Assembly (NCBI GenBank): GCA_013813125.1
Contig: JACCSH010000032.1
Span: forward strand, 1-16,210
From: Nocardioidaceae bacterium
GTDB lineage: Bacteria; Actinomycetota; Actinomycetes; Propionibacteriales; Nocardioidaceae
Direction: 5' to 3'
DNA length: 16,210 nucleotides
The translations under genes were made by a program, and so were the position numbers. Below the pieces are notes generated by a model. The model saw nothing but the letters and a program-made list of their open reading frames with translations. It did not search any database and was not told the DNA's origin. Below are positions 7,379-16,210 of the stretch, piece after piece. Each line of letters opens with the position of its first letter. The first letter of the stretch is position 1.

Positions 7379-8099
7379 TCCCGACGGCTCCGCTGCCGGG
7401 GCCGCTGTCCTGCACGAGCACAGGTCGCTGGCCGGCGGATGGCTGCGCCCTGCAGTTTTCGGAGCGATGGATGGGTTGGTCTCCAACCTGGCCTTGATCG
7501 CCGGGATCGTGGGAGGAACGAGTGGCGACCACTCGAACGAGGTTGTGCTGGCCGGCCTGGCCGGTCTCGTCGCCGGGGCGCTCTCGATGGCCGCCGGCGA
7601 GTACACGTCGGTTGCCAGCCAGTCGGAGCACATTCGGGCCGAGATCGAGATCGAGCGCAAGGAGATCGCCGCGCGGCCCCGAGCCGAAGAGGCCGAGCTG
7701 TCGCAGCTGTATGTCGCCAGAGGTATCACTCCCGCGCTCGCCGACCAGTTGGCCGCCGAGATCCATGCCGACCCGGTGCGAGCGCTCGAGGTCCATTCCC
7801 GAGAGGAGCTGGGGGTCGATCCGGCGAACCTGCCGTCGCCTCTGGTTGCCGGGGCGTCGTCGTTCGTGTCGTTCGCACTCGGCGCGGCCGTACCACTTCT
7901 TCCGTACGCACTGGGGCGGGACAACCTGTGGGCTGCTTTGGCGCTCAGTCTGACGGCCCTCTTCTTGTGCGGCGCCGTCGTGTCGCGCCTGACCACCCGC
8001 AGCTGGTGGTTCGGCGGGCTTCGCCAGTTGGTGCTCGGAGCTGTTGCGGCAGGGCTCACCTACCTCATCGGTGACCTGGTCGGCATGGCGGTTTCATAG
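7362..8099 (+). CDS. VIT1/CCC1 family transporter (iron/manganese export)
   Basis: This 245-residue membrane protein belongs to the vacuolar iron transporter (VIT1/CCC1) family, which moves Fe2+ or Mn2+ by proton antiport. The first half has the family signature: LRPAVFGAMDGLVSN (28-42, with Asp37) and AGALSMAAGEYTSV (71-84, with Met76 and Glu80), in the first two membrane segments. Residues 88-158 form a soluble Glu-rich helical domain resembling the cytosolic metal-binding region, and three hydrophobic segments follow (about 160-183, 188-208, 217-240). The GTG at 7362 is chosen because AGGAAGGAAG lies just upstream and similarity begins after it. It overlaps the end of lgt by 17 bases, implying coupled translation. 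In bacteria these proteins protect against metal excess. The metal cannot be decided from sequence. Confidence 0.92.
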   Translation: MSGLASPDGSAAGAAVLHEHRSLAGGWLRPAVFGAMDGLVSNLALIAGIVGGTSGDHSNEVVLAGLAGLVAGALSMAAGEYTSVASQSEHIRAEIEIERKEIAARPRAEEAELSQLYVARGITPALADQLAAEIHADPVRALEVHSREELGVDPANLPSPLVAGASSFVSFALGAAVPLLPYALGRDNLWAALALSLTALFLCGAVVSRLTTRSWWFGGLRQLVLGAVAAGLTYLIGDLVGMAVS

Positions 8100-8170
8100 C
8101 CGACCGTAGTCGGGCCCGCCAACCTGGCCGGCAGAGCGCCGTCTTATGTCCCGTCCAGATGGCGGAAAGG

Positions 8171-8202
8171 TTGTGTGAGGGGTCGGTAGCGTCGTGTAAG
8201 TT
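8171..8202 (+). promoter_or_regulatory. Possible gltB promoter
   Basis: The 187 bases between the transporter stop and the gltB ATG hold a weak promoter-like pair: TTGTGT (8171-8176), with TGTAAG (8195-8200) or TAAGTT (8197-8202) as -10. Spacing is 18 or 20 bases, so the match is imperfect. A start near 8208 would leave a leader of about 80 bases before the ATG at 8287. The perfect 8-base palindrome TCACGTGA (8202-8209) lies at this predicted start and could be an operator or chance. No clear terminator is seen after the transporter gene, so readthrough is possible. Confidence 0.3.
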
Positions 8203-8286
8203 CACGTGACCACGCTGGGCAAACGTCGTCCCCGCCCACCATTCACCTCTCGATCCGCGATCGCGAAAATGACGACGGGAAATGCG

Positions 8287-11200
8287 ATGCGAACACGCCC
8301 TCCTCCTCAAGGACTCTACGACGGCCTGTCCGAGCATGACTCCTGCGGAGTCGCGTTTGTCGCGACGCTCACCGGGGTCGCCTCTCATGACATCGTGACC
8401 ATGGCGCTCACCGCGCTGCGCAACCTCGACCACCGCGGTGCGGCAGGTAGTGAACCCGATTCCGGCGATGGCGCAGGCATCCTGCTGCAGGTTCCTGACG
8501 CCTTCCTGCGTGCCGAATGTGACTTCGAGCTGCCGTCTTCGACGCGGTATGCCGTAGGGAACGCTTTCGTCCCCGGGGACACCGAGGCCGTGGCCAAGAC
8601 GAAGGCACATATCGGCGACCTGGCGGCGCGGGAGGGGCTCAGGATCTTGGGTTGGAGAGAGGTCCCTACCAATCCTGCTCTGTTGGGGGACAGCGCACGG
8701 GCCTGCATGCCTGCGTTCCTGCAGATGTTCGTGACAGCGAGCGATGGCGGCGCCGTTGGCATGGCGCTCGAGCGAATGGCGTTCTGCCTGCGCAAGCGCG
8801 TCGAGCAGGAGACGGACGTCCACTTTCCCTCGCTCTCGTCGCGCACCTTGAACTACAAGGGGATGTTGACGACCGCCCAGCTCGACGAGTTCTTTCCCGA
8901 CCTCAAGGACGAGCGGGTGACCTCCGCGATGGCCGTCGTGCACTCGCGCTTCTCGACCAACACGTTCCCGTCCTGGCCGTTGGCGCACCCTTACCGGTTC
9001 ATCGCGCACAATGGCGAGATCAACACCGTCAAGGGCAACCGCAACTGGATGCGCGCCCGGGAGGCGTTGTTGTCGAGCGACATCATCTTGGGAGACCTCG
9101 ACAGGTTGTTTCCGATCTGCACCCCGCACGCCTCGGACTCTGCGTCGTTCGACGAAGTGCTCGAGCTGCTGCACCTCGGCGGCCGCTCGCTGCCCCACGC
9201 GGTGCTGATGATGGTCCCTGAGGCCTGGGAGAACTCTGCCGAGATGAGCCCTGCCCGCAGGGCCTTCTACCAGTTCCACTCGAACATGATGGAACCCTGG
9301 GACGGACCCGCTTGTGTGGTATTCACCGACGGCACCCAGATCGGTGCTGTCCTCGACCGCAATGGCCTGCGGCCGGCACGCTACTGGGTGACCGACGGTG
9401 GTCTCGTGGTGCTCGCGTCCGAGGTGGGAGTCCTTGACCTGCCCCCTTCGAGCATCGTGCGCAAGGGCCGGCTTCAGCCGGGTCGCATGTTCTTGGTCGA
9501 CCTGGCGGAGCACCGGATCGTCGAGGACGACGAGATCAAGGACCAGCTTGCGTCCGAAGCGCCGTACGACGAGTGGCTCCACGCGGGGCTCATCCAGCTG
9601 GACAACCTCCCGCCCCGCGAGCACATCGTGCACACACACCAGTCGGTGACCCGGCGCCAGCAGATCTTCGGCTACACCGAAGAGGAGCTGCGGGTCCTGT
9701 TGGCTCCCATGGCCCGCACGGGAACCGAGCCGCTGGGGTCCATGGGCACTGACACGCCTCTGGCGGTGCTGTCCGGCCGCCCCCGGCTGCTGTTCGACTA
9801 CTTCAGCCAGCTCTTCGCCCAGGTCACCAACCCGCCGCTCGATGCGATCCGTGAGGAGCTCGTCACCTCACTTTCGGGAACGCTCGGACCCGAGAGCAAC
9901 CTGCTCGACCCTGGGCCATCATCGTGTCGGCAGGTCGTCGTGCCGTTTCCTGTCATCGACAACGACGAGCTCGCCAAGATCATCCACATCAACCGCGACG
10001 GTGACCTGCCCGGCTACTCCACCTGTGTCGTCCACGGGCTGTACGACGTCGAGGGCGGTGGCCGCGCACTCGCCCGGCGTCTGGACGAGATCTGCGCCGA
10101 GGTTTCGGCCGCCATCGCCGACGGCGCCCGCATCATCGTGCTGTCCGACCGCCACTCCACTGCCGAAGCGGCGCCGATCCCGTCGTTGCTGCTGACCGCT
10201 GCGGTGCACCACCACCTCGTCCGCGAGAAGACTCGCACCTCCGTTGGCCTGGTGGTGGAGGCCGGCGACGTTCGCGAGGTCCATCACGTCTCGGTGTTGA
10301 TCGGCTACGGGGCGGCGGCGGTCAACCCCTACCTCGCCATGGAGACGGTCGAGGACATGGCGCGCCAACAGGTGCACCTCGCCGGCATGGAGCCGCAGGT
10401 GGCCGTGCGAAACCTGGTCAAGGCACTCGGCAAGGGCGTGCTCAAGGTGATGAGCAAGATGGGCGTTTCCACCGTGGCGTCCTATACCGGTGCGCAGATC
10501 TTCGAGGCCGTCGGTCTCGCCTCCTCAGTCGTCGACCGCTATTTCACCGGCACCGCCTCGAAGCTCAACGGAGTGGGGCTTGACGTCATCGCCGAGGAGG
10601 CTGCACGCCGCCACCAGCGGGCCTACCCACCTCACGGCATCCCGCCCGCACACCGAAAGCTCGAGATCGGTGGTGAGTACCAGTGGCGGCGGGAGGGTGA
10701 GCCGCACCTGTTCGACCCCGCGACGGTCTTCCGGCTGCAGCACGCCACCCGCGCCAGGCGCTACGACATCTTCAAGCAGTACACCGCGCTGGTCGATGAC
10801 CAGTCGGCTCGCCTGATGACCCTGCGCGGATTGTTCGGCTTGTCGACTGACCGTGAGCCGCTGCCGATCGACGAGGTTGAGCCGGTATCCGAGATCGTCA
10901 AACGCTTCTCTACCGGAGCGATGTCCTACGGGTCGATCAGCCAGGAGGCGCACGAGACTCTCGCGATTGCCATGAACCGGTTGGGCGGCAAGTCAAACAC
11001 CGGTGAGGGCGGTGAGGACGAGAATCGCCTGCACGACCCTGACCGCCGCAGCGCGATCAAACAGGTGGCCTCGGGTCGCTTCGGTGTAACCAGCGACTAT
11101 CTCACCTCCGCCGACGACATCCAGATCAAGATGGCGCAGGGAGCCAAGCCCGGCGAGGGGGGGCAGCTTCCCGGCAACAAGGTCTACCCGTGGGTGGCGA

Positions 11201-12807
11201 AGACGAGACACTCGACGCCTGGGGTCGGCCTGATCTCGCCACCGCCGCACCACGACATCTACTCCATCGAAGACCTGGCTCAGCTGATCCACGACCTCAA
11301 GAACGCGAACCCCGTGGCCCGCATCTCGGTCAAGCTGGTGTCGGAGGTCGGCGTCGGCACCGTAGCGGCGGGGGTCACGAAGGCCCACGCCGACGTCGTC
11401 CTGATCTCCGGCCACGACGGCGGCACCGGCGCCTCACCGTTGACCTCGCTCAAGCACGCTGGCGGTCCGTGGGAGCTTGGGCTTGCCGAGACCCAGCAGA
11501 CCCTGTTGCTCAACGGCCTGCGGGACCGCATCGTCGTACAGTGCGACGGGCAGCTGAAGACGGGTCGCGACGTTGTCATAGCTGCCCTGCTGGGCGCCGA
11601 GGAGTTCGGTTTCGCCACGGCACCCCTGGTGGTCTCCGGTTGCATCATGATGCGGGTCTGCCACCTCGACACCTGCCCGGTCGGCATCGCCACCCAGAAC
11701 CCCGTTCTGCGCTCGCGCTTCGGCGGCAAAGCCGAGCATGTTGTCAACTTCTTCGAGTTCCTGGCTCAAGAGGTGCGCGAGCTTCTGGCCGGCCTCGGCT
11801 TCGCCAGCATCGAAGAGGCCGTTGGTCACGCTGAGGTGCTGGACATCCGGCCTGCGGTGGAGCACTGGAAGGCGAGTGGTCTGGATCTGAGCCCGATCCT
11901 GCACGTGCCGGCCCTCCCGCCCCACGCCGCCCGCTCCCAGACGACGGTGCAGGACCACCGCCTCGACCGCGCGCTCGACAACGAGCTCATTGCGCTGTCC
12001 CAGCCGGCCATCGCACACGGTGAGCCCGTCCGCGCCCGACTCGAGGTCCGCAACGTCAACCGCACCGTCGGCACCATGCTCGGCCACGCCGTCACCTCGG
12101 CTCATCCGGATGGTCTGCCGACCGGTCTCATAGACCTGACCTTCATCGGATCAGCTGGGCAGTCCTTCGGTGCGTTTGTGCCGAGAGGAGTCACGCTGCG
12201 CCTGGAGGGTGACGCCAACGACTATGTCGCCAAGGGGCTATCAGGTGGGCGGATCGTAGTCCGCCCTCCGCGCGATGCCTCGTTCGCCGCCGAGGAGCAG
12301 GTGATCGCGGGCAACGTCATCGCCTACGGCGCCACGTCGGGGGAGGTGTTCGTCCGTGGTCAGGTAGGGGAGCGGTTCGCGGTCCGCAACTCCGGTGCGT
12401 GCCTGGTGGCCGAAGGCCTGGGCGACCATGGTTGCGAGTACATGACAGGCGGTCAAGTGGTCGTGCTCGGTGGCATCGGCCGCAACTTCGCGGCGGGGAT
12501 GAGCGGGGGCGTGGCTTACGTGCTCGACCTCGATGTCGGTCGGGTCAACCCCGAGTTGGTGGATCTTGGGCCTGTGGAGAGCCGTTCGACCGAACGGCTG
12601 AGAGACCTCATCCGACGGCACGGCGAGGAGACCGGCTCACCGGTCGCTCGCTGGCTCCTGGCCGAGTGGGCGACCAGCGTGCAGCGGTTCACGCAGGTCA
12701 TGCCGCGCGACTACCGGCTGGTGCTCGAAGCGAAGACGGCAGCTGAGGAGGCCGGCCTGAGTGCAGCAGAAACCAGTGCCGCGATGATGGGTGCGATCCA
12801 TGGCTGA
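8287..12807 (+). CDS. gltB: Glutamate synthase (NADPH) large subunit GltB
   Basis: GltB takes ammonia from glutamine and adds it to 2-oxoglutarate to make glutamate, with electrons supplied by GltD. The protein has about 1506 residues, the usual length. Cys20 in HDSCGVAF should become the N-terminal nucleophile of the glutaminase domain (20 to about 430) after removal of a 19-residue propeptide. A linking domain follows, then the FMN and 2-oxoglutarate barrel (about 810-1180, with [12 protein letters not shown]). The 3Fe-4S cysteines Cys1119, Cys1125 and Cys1130 occur in a C-x5-C-x4-C pattern. The GXGXG beta-helix domain runs from about 1265 to 1450. The frame opens at GTG 8206, and ATG 8269 is another option. 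ATG 8287 is preferred for the short propeptide and a GGGA upstream. It overlaps gltD by 8 bases. Confidence 0.96.
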   Translation: MRTRPPPQGLYDGLSEHDSCGVAFVATLTGVASHDIVTMALTALRNLDHRGAAGSEPDSGDGAGILLQVPDAFLRAECDFELPSSTRYAVGNAFVPGDTEAVAKTKAHIGDLAAREGLRILGWREVPTNPALLGDSARACMPAFLQMFVTASDGGAVGMALERMAFCLRKRVEQETDVHFPSLSSRTLNYKGMLTTAQLDEFFPDLKDERVTSAMAVVHSRFSTNTFPSWPLAHPYRFIAHNGEINTVKGNRNWMRAREALLSSDIILGDLDRLFPICTPHASDSASFDEVLELLHLGGRSLPHAVLMMVPEAWENSAEMSPARRAFYQFHSNMMEPWDGPACVVFTDGTQIGAVLDRNGLRPARYWVTDGGLVVLASEVGVLDLPPSSIVRKGRLQPGRMFLVDLAEHRIVEDDEIKDQLASEAPYDEWLHAGLIQLDNLPPREHIVHTHQSVTRRQQIFGYTEEELRVLLAPMARTGTEPLGSMGTDTPLAVLSGRPRLLFDYFSQLFAQVTNPPLDAIREELVTSLSGTLGPESNLLDPGPSSCRQVVVPFPVIDNDELAKIIHINRDGDLPGYSTCVVHGLYDVEGGGRALARRLDEICAEVSAAIADGARIIVLSDRHSTAEAAPIPSLLLTAAVHHHLVREKTRTSVGLVVEAGDVREVHHVSVLIGYGAAAVNPYLAMETVEDMARQQVHLAGMEPQVAVRNLVKALGKGVLKVMSKMGVSTVASYTGAQIFEAVGLASSVVDRYFTGTASKLNGVGLDVIAEEAARRHQRAYPPHGIPPAHRKLEIGGEYQWRREGEPHLFDPATVFRLQHATRARRYDIFKQYTALVDDQSARLMTLRGLFGLSTDREPLPIDEVEPVSEIVKRFSTGAMSYGSISQEAHETLAIAMNRLGGKSNTGEGGEDENRLHDPDRRSAIKQVASGRFGVTSDYLTSADDIQIKMAQGAKPGEGGQLPGNKVYPWVAKTRHSTPGVGLISPPPHHDIYSIEDLAQLIHDLKNANPVARISVKLVSEVGVGTVAAGVTKAHADVVLISGHDGGTGASPLTSLKHAGGPWELGLAETQQTLLLNGLRDRIVVQCDGQLKTGRDVVIAALLGAEEFGFATAPLVVSGCIMMRVCHLDTCPVGIATQNPVLRSRFGGKAEHVVNFFEFLAQEVRELLAGLGFASIEEAVGHAEVLDIRPAVEHWKASGLDLSPILHVPALPPHAARSQTTVQDHRLDRALDNELIALSQPAIAHGEPVRARLEVRNVNRTVGTMLGHAVTSAHPDGLPTGLIDLTFIGSAGQSFGAFVPRGVTLRLEGDANDYVAKGLSGGRIVVRPPRDASFAAEEQVIAGNVIAYGATSGEVFVRGQVGERFAVRNSGACLVAEGLGDHGCEYMTGGQVVVLGGIGRNFAAGMSGGVAYVLDLDVGRVNPELVDLGPVESRSTERLRDLIRRHGEETGSPVARWLLAEWATSVQRFTQVMPRDYRLVLEAKTAAEEAGLSAAETSAAMMGAIHG

Positions 12808-14266
12808 CCCCCGAGGATTCCTGACGACCCCGCGGCAGGGAGCAACACGTCGTCCGATCGAGGAGCGTGTCCACGACTGGCGCGAGGTTTATCCCGACGA
12901 CGCCGGCCGGGTGCTGTTGCCGATCATCGACAAGCAGGCCGGACGGTGCATGGACTGTGGTATCCCGTTCTGTCACCAGGGCTGCCCGTTGGGCAACCTC
13001 ATCCCGGAGTGGAACGACCTCGTGTACCGCGGCGACTGGGAAGGCGCGATCGAGCGGCTGCACGCCACGAACAACTTCCCTGAGTTCACTGGCAGGCTCT
13101 GCCCGGCACCGTGCGAGACCTCGTGTGTCTTGGGCATCAACGCCGAGCCCGTGACGATCAAGAACGTCGAGGTGACGATCATCGACCAGGCGTGGGACCG
13201 CGGCCTGGTGGGGGTGCACCAGGTTGACTGGCTCACCGGCAAGACGGTCGCGGTGATCGGGTCGGGTCCGGCCGGGCTCGCAGCCGCCCAGCAGCTCACC
13301 CGCGCTGGTCACACTGTCGTGATCTACGAGCGCGCGGACGAGATCGGCGGACTGCTCCGCTTCGGGATTCCAGAGTTCAAGATGGAGAAGCGCCATCTGG
13401 ACCGGCGGCTCGACCAGATGTCCGAGGAAGGCACCGTCTTCAGGGCGGGGGTCAATGTCGGTGTCGACATCACCGGCCCGGATCTGCTCGAACGGTTCGA
13501 CGCGTTGGTGCTCGCGACAGGAGCCACCGTGGCGCGCGATCTGCCGATCCCCGGACGCGAGCTCGGCGGCATCCATCAGGCGATGGAGTACCTCCCGCAG
13601 GGCAATCTGGCGGCTCGCGGCCGGCACGTCGACGACCAGATCCTGGCGACGGGAAAGCACGTGGTGGTGATCGGTGGTGGCGACACCGGCGCTGACTGCG
13701 TCGGCACCGCGCATCGGCAGCACCCCGCATCGGTCACCCAGCTGGAGATCATGGCCCGCCCTACCGAGGAGCGATCGGCTCTGCACCCCTGGCCGACGTA
13801 CCCGATGATCTACCGGGTGTCGTCCGCCCACGAGGAGGGCGGGGAACGTGTGTTTGCTGTGTCGACTCAGGAGTTCCTCGACTCTGGTTCAGGGTCGGTG
13901 CGGGGTCTGCGGCTCGGGGAGGTGGAGTTCCGGGACGGCCGCTTCGAGCCCGTCGAGGGATCGGAGCGCGAGATCCCGGCAGATCTGGTCTTGCTGGCGA
14001 TGGGCTTCACCGGTCCCGAGACCGACAATCTGGTGGCGCAGCTCGGGCTCGGACTCGACGAGACGGGAAACGTGGCGCGCAGTGCGCAATATTTGACCAA
14101 CGTGCCCGGTGTCTTCGTGGCCGGCGACGCGGGACGCGGACAGTCGCTGATCGTCTGGGCCATCGCCGAGGGTCGCTCTGCTGCGAGCGCAGTGGACCGC
14201 TATCTGACGGGCGCGACGACGCTACCCGCGCCCCTCGCACCGACCGAACGTCCGATGTCGGTATGA
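12800..14266 (+). CDS. gltD: Glutamate synthase (NADPH) small subunit GltD
   Basis: GltD oxidises NADPH through FAD and passes electrons by 4Fe-4S clusters to GltB. The 488-residue protein starts with the cysteine-rich cluster domain: [16 protein letters not shown] from Cys50, and [11 protein letters not shown] near 100-112. The FAD fold [14 protein letters not shown] lies near 150-163, [10 protein letters not shown] follows near 190, the NADPH fold [12 protein letters not shown] is near 289-300, and [19 protein letters not shown] is the C-terminal FAD segment. The ATG at 12800 begins the common actinobacterial N-terminus MADPRGF. A GTG at 12791 would add only three residues. It overlaps the gltB stop by 8 bases, so the two subunits are probably translationally coupled. 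All expected motifs are intact. Confidence 0.97.
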   Translation: MADPRGFLTTPRQGATRRPIEERVHDWREVYPDDAGRVLLPIIDKQAGRCMDCGIPFCHQGCPLGNLIPEWNDLVYRGDWEGAIERLHATNNFPEFTGRLCPAPCETSCVLGINAEPVTIKNVEVTIIDQAWDRGLVGVHQVDWLTGKTVAVIGSGPAGLAAAQQLTRAGHTVVIYERADEIGGLLRFGIPEFKMEKRHLDRRLDQMSEEGTVFRAGVNVGVDITGPDLLERFDALVLATGATVARDLPIPGRELGGIHQAMEYLPQGNLAARGRHVDDQILATGKHVVVIGGGDTGADCVGTAHRQHPASVTQLEIMARPTEERSALHPWPTYPMIYRVSSAHEEGGERVFAVSTQEFLDSGSGSVRGLRLGEVEFRDGRFEPVEGSEREIPADLVLLAMGFTGPETDNLVAQLGLGLDETGNVARSAQYLTNVPGVFVAGDAGRGQSLIVWAIAEGRSAASAVDRYLTGATTLPAPLAPTERPMSV

Positions 14267-14272
14267 CGGCAC

Positions 14273-14285
14273 TAGGGTCTAGCCG
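14273..14285 (+). promoter_or_regulatory. Probable leaderless promoter (-10) of pyk
   Basis: TAGGGT (14273-14278) fits the actinobacterial -10 pattern TAnnnT and is followed by exactly six bases before the pyk GTG at 14285, so transcription would start on the start codon. No Shine-Dalgarno precedes the GTG. No good -35 is visible at the expected position, which lies inside the gltD 3' end. The element suggests pyk has its own transcript in addition to readthrough from gltBD. Confidence 0.5.
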
Positions 14286-15784
14286 TGCGTAGAGCCAAAA
14301 TCGTGTGCACCCTCGGGCCGGCAACCTCCACCCTGGAGATGATCCGCGATCTGGTTGACGCCGGCATGAACGTGGCGCGGTTCAACCTCAGCCATGGCGA
14401 CTATCGCGACCATGAGTCGATCTACCGAATGGTGAGGGAGGCGTCTGACGCCTCCGGACATGCTGTCGGTGTTCTCGTCGACCTGCAGGGTCCGAAGATC
14501 CGGCTGGGCAGGTTCGCCGACGGTCCGGTCCAACTCGCCCCAGGCGATGAGTTCACGATCACGACGCGCGACATAGTGGGCTCCCAGCTGATCTGCTCGA
14601 CGACCCATGACGGTCTGGCCGGCGACGTCGAGGCTGGCGACACCATCTTGATCGACGACGGGCGGATCGCGCTGGTCGCCACGGCTGTCACCGAGACCGA
14701 CGTCGTCACTCGCGTTCGCGTCGGCGGACTGCTGAGCAACAACAAGGGCATCAACCTGCCGGGAGTTGCCGTCAGTGTTCCGGCCATGAGCGAGAAGGAC
14801 GTCGAGGACCTCAGATGGGCGCTTTCCCTGCGAGCGGACCTGATCGCGCTGTCGTTCGTCCGGTCGGCCGATGACGCAGCCGCGGTGCGCGCCATCATGG
14901 ACGAGGAACAGGTGTGGCTCCCGGTCATAGCCAAGATCGAGAAGCCGCAGGCCATCGACCGGATCGACGAGATCATCGCGGCATTCGACGGCGTGATGGT
15001 GGCGAGGGGCGATCTGGGAGTGGAGCTGCCACTCGAGGATGTACCCGTGCTCCAGAAGCAGCTGGTGGAGGCGGCGCGCCGCAACGCCAAGCCCGTCGTG
15101 GTGGCAACCCAGATGCTCGAGTCGATGATCTCCGCAGCCCGACCGACCCGGGCGGAGGCGTCTGACGTCGCCAACGCCGTACTGGACGGTGCGGACGCCG
15201 TGATGCTCTCGGGCGAGACCAGCATCGGGGACTATCCGATCCTCGCCGTCGAGACCATGGCCCGCATCATCGAGTCGACCGAGGACCATGGGCTGGCGCG
15301 CATGGCCGCCATGAGCTGGCAACCTCGCACCCGAGGGGGGGTCATCGCCAAGGCGGCGGCCGACGTGGCGGACCGGGTGGGCGCCAAGTACCTCGTGGCG
15401 TTCAGCCAGTCAGGGGACACCGCCCGCCGGCTCTCGCGCTACCGGACTCAAGTGCCGGTGCTGTGCTTCACGCCCGAGCCCGTGGTGCGCTCGCAGCTGG
15501 CCTTGACGTGGGGGATCGAAACCTTCCTGGGTCCGCAGGTCGAGCACACCGACGAGATGGTGATGCAGGTCGACAGGGCCCTGCTCGACGCCGGTCGCTG
15601 CGAGGAAGGGGAGTTGGTCGTCATCGTGGCGGGCAGCCCGCCCGGCATCCCGGGCTCGACCAATGCGCTGCGCGTGCACCAGATGGGTGATGCGATCAAC
15701 GGGGCTGCGCCGGCGTACCGCTCGGTCGCTCGGCAGGAGGAGCGGGTCCTCGAGGCAGCAGCCGCTGAAACGGAGTCCGGATAA
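14285..15784 (+). CDS. pyk: Pyruvate kinase
   Basis: Pyruvate kinase transfers phosphate from phosphoenolpyruvate to ADP, the last ATP-forming step of glycolysis. The 499-residue protein is slightly longer than many bacterial forms because of an Ala/Glu-rich C-terminal end. It opens with RRAKIVCTLGPAT. Substrate- and metal-binding residues are visible: Arg32, Asn34 and Ser36 in ARFNLSHGD, Lys217 and Glu219 in IAKIEKPQA, Asp243 in VARGDLGVELP, and Thr275 in ATQMLESMI. The C-terminal regulatory-type domain starts near 350 and includes FSQSGDTARRLSRYR. No extra PEP-utilising domain is fused. The GTG start is chosen because it begins the conserved N-terminus and fits a leaderless promoter. It lies 18 bases after gltD. 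Effector type cannot be read from sequence. Confidence 0.98.
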   Translation: MRRAKIVCTLGPATSTLEMIRDLVDAGMNVARFNLSHGDYRDHESIYRMVREASDASGHAVGVLVDLQGPKIRLGRFADGPVQLAPGDEFTITTRDIVGSQLICSTTHDGLAGDVEAGDTILIDDGRIALVATAVTETDVVTRVRVGGLLSNNKGINLPGVAVSVPAMSEKDVEDLRWALSLRADLIALSFVRSADDAAAVRAIMDEEQVWLPVIAKIEKPQAIDRIDEIIAAFDGVMVARGDLGVELPLEDVPVLQKQLVEAARRNAKPVVVATQMLESMISAARPTRAEASDVANAVLDGADAVMLSGETSIGDYPILAVETMARIIESTEDHGLARMAAMSWQPRTRGGVIAKAAADVADRVGAKYLVAFSQSGDTARRLSRYRTQVPVLCFTPEPVVRSQLALTWGIETFLGPQVEHTDEMVMQVDRALLDAGRCEEGELVVIVAGSPPGIPGSTNALRVHQMGDAINGAAPAYRSVARQEERVLEAAAAETESG

Positions 15785-15790
15785 GGCCTC

Positions 15791-15809
15791 GGCCCCGCGA
15801 CTCAGGGCC
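15791..15809. terminator. Weak hairpin between pyk and tRNA-Leu
   Basis: GGCCC (15791-15795) and GGGCC (15805-15809) can pair over a 9-base loop just after the pyk stop. On the plus strand the bases after it are CCCTTGAC, not a T-run; on the minus strand no clear T-run follows either. It is the only candidate terminator between these convergent genes, and it is weak. Confidence 0.25.
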
Positions 15810-15812
15810 CCT

Positions 15813-15846
15813 TGACGTCGGCAGAGCTCGACCTGAAGTGACGTCA
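15813..15846. repeat. Two TGACGTC copies next to the tRNA 3' end
   Basis: TGACGTC occurs at 15813-15819 and again at 15839-15845, 26 bases apart. The second copy extends to the perfect palindrome TGACGTCA (15839-15846), ending 1 base before the tRNA. It could be a binding site or chance in a short GC-rich spacer. No function is assigned. Confidence 0.4.
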
Positions 15847-15847
15847 G

Positions 15848-15931
15848 TGCCGGGTGTGGGACTTGAACCCACATGTCCTTTCGAACAATGGTGTTTGAGA
15901 CCATCGCGTCTACCGATTCCGCCAACCCGGC
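15848..15931 (-). tRNA. tRNA-Leu (anticodon CAA)
   Basis: Read on the minus strand, this 84-base gene folds as a class II tRNA. The acceptor stem is GCCGGGT with ACCCGGC (7 pairs) and the D arm is GCG...CGC. The anticodon stem ATGGT/ACCAT holds the loop CTCAAAC, giving anticodon CAA, which reads the leucine codon UUG. The long variable arm is a 5-pair stem TGTTC/GGACA closed by GAAA, as expected for leucine. The T arm is GTGGG-TTCAAGT-CCCAC. The discriminator base is A (15848), the leucine identity base. The 3' CCA is not encoded, so it must be added after transcription. The gene converges on pyk. Confidence 0.96.
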
Positions 15932-15979
15932 CAGGGCGCGCCACGGATCGTGCGCGGCGCCGATAAGCCTCTCATGTGT

Positions 15980-16010
15980 CTGCCGGCAGTGGAAGTTTCA
16001 CCGACGGCAG
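15980..16010. repeat. Imperfect inverted repeat (31 bases)
   Basis: CTGCCG (15980-15985) pairs with CGGCAG (16005-16010). After a 3-by-3 interior region, GTGGA (15989-15993) pairs with TTCAC (15997-16001, one G-T pair) around a 3-base loop. No T-run follows on either strand, so a simple terminator is unlikely. A dimeric regulator site or an RNA structure is possible. Confidence 0.55.
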
Positions 16011-16039
16011 TGGTCGCCGAGGTCGCGGCGCTGATCTAA

Positions 16040-16055
16040 CTGGAGGTAACTCCAG
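16040..16055. repeat. Perfect inverted repeat CTGGAG-GTAA-CTCCAG
   Basis: Two exact 6-base arms flank the 4-base centre GTAA. The form resembles an operator for a dimeric repressor or MerR-type regulator, or a small hairpin. It lies about 100 bases upstream of the promoter-like pair at 16159-16187, rather far for simple repression. No regulator can be named. Confidence 0.5.
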
Positions 16056-16158
16056 CGGCAAAGGGGAGTCATCCTCCTGCGGCGCTGTGTGACCAGGCGG
16101 AAGTCCCCGATCGAAGTCACGTTATGACAACGACGCAGTCACACGCAGACAGCGAGAC

Positions 16159-16196
16159 CTGACTTGTGTTCCTTTAGGCGCTAGGTTGTCCCCTTG
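16159..16196 (+). promoter_or_regulatory. Promoter-like element for a gene beyond the right edge
   Basis: CTGACT (16159-16164, four of six matches to TTGACA) and TAGGTT (16182-16187, TAnnnT type) are 17 bases apart. Six bases after the -10 there is a TTG (16194-16196) opening a frame that stays open to the window edge. The spacing equals that at hisI and pyk, so a leaderless TTG start is conceivable, though a longer leader to a later start is equally possible. Confidence 0.4.
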
Positions 16197-16210
16197 TATC
16201 GCCGTACAGC

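Larger units (their letters stand above)
15932..16210. other. Intergenic region right of tRNA-Leu
   Basis: These 279 bases hold no recognisable protein gene. They carry an imperfect inverted repeat at 15980-16010, a perfect 6-base-stem hairpin at 16040-16055 and a promoter-like pair at 16159-16187 pointing out of the window. The tRNA promoter should also lie here on the minus strand. TTATCG at about 15961-15966 in minus-strand reading is a possible -10, with no clear -35. The region probably serves as the divergent control region for the tRNA and a gene beyond the right edge. Confidence 0.5.

Noticed and set aside
8100..8135. GC-rich possible terminator after the transporter gene
   Set aside because: The pairing is imperfect and no T-run follows, so I do not list it.
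8206..8286. GTG at 8206 as the gltB start
   Set aside because: It would give a 46-residue propeptide before Cys20. The possible promoter would start transcription at or after this codon. ATG 8287 fits better, though ATG 8269 stays possible.
8065..9639. Minus-strand open frame of 524 codons, and others opposite gltB, gltD and pyk
   Set aside because: Long antisense frames are expected in high-GC genes. These cover clearly real genes and show no domains or ribosome-binding sites.
1..16210. CRISPR arrays, insertion sequences, phage or defence genes
   Set aside because: No regularly spaced repeats, transposase or integrase motifs, or defence domains were seen; all genes fit core metabolism or membrane functions.

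Overview
The window is high-GC DNA whose gene content and order point to an actinobacterium (Actinomycetota). It shows the hisF/hisI, trpCBA, lgt, gltBD, pyk backbone, an actinobacterial Trp-operon membrane protein, an HGxxPAAW mini-protein and a TIGR03085-type protein, with frequent GTG starts and ATGA overlaps. I cannot place the genus; Propionibacteriales or Micrococcales are reasonable guesses from memory of gene order. It looks like ordinary chromosomal core DNA. I see no insertion sequence, phage, CRISPR or defence genes.

Region 1 (1-2632), histidine and lipid genes. The 3' end of hisF enters from the left edge. Three minus-strand genes follow: a TIGR03085 metal-binding-type protein, a small DedA/VTT-like membrane protein and a CDP-alcohol phosphatidyltransferase. 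They are tightly packed and separate hisF from hisI. hisI runs on the plus strand, probably from a leaderless promoter at its GTG start.

Region 2 (2625-8099), a plus-strand run with overlapping or abutting genes: Trp-operon membrane protein, HGxxPAAW protein, trpC, trpB, trpA, lgt and a VIT1/CCC1-type iron/manganese transporter. TrpC makes indole-3-glycerol phosphate; TrpA and TrpB form the synthase that turns it into tryptophan. No trpE, trpD or trpG is present, although trpE often lies between hisI and the membrane-protein gene in related genomes.

Region 3 (8100-14266), gltB and gltD. They encode the two subunits of NADPH-type glutamate synthase, with active-site and Fe-S cysteines visible.

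Region 4 (14267-16210). pyk (pyruvate kinase) has its own probable leaderless promoter at the gltD end. A minus-strand tRNA-Leu(CAA) follows, then 279 bases with two hairpin-forming inverted repeats and a promoter-like element pointing out of the right edge.

I found no convincing undescribed system. The points most worth a second look are the missing trpE, the lipid-gene island between hisF and hisI, the repeated -10/6-nt/start-codon arrangement (hisI, pyk, possibly the gene leaving the right edge), and the structured right-hand intergenic region.
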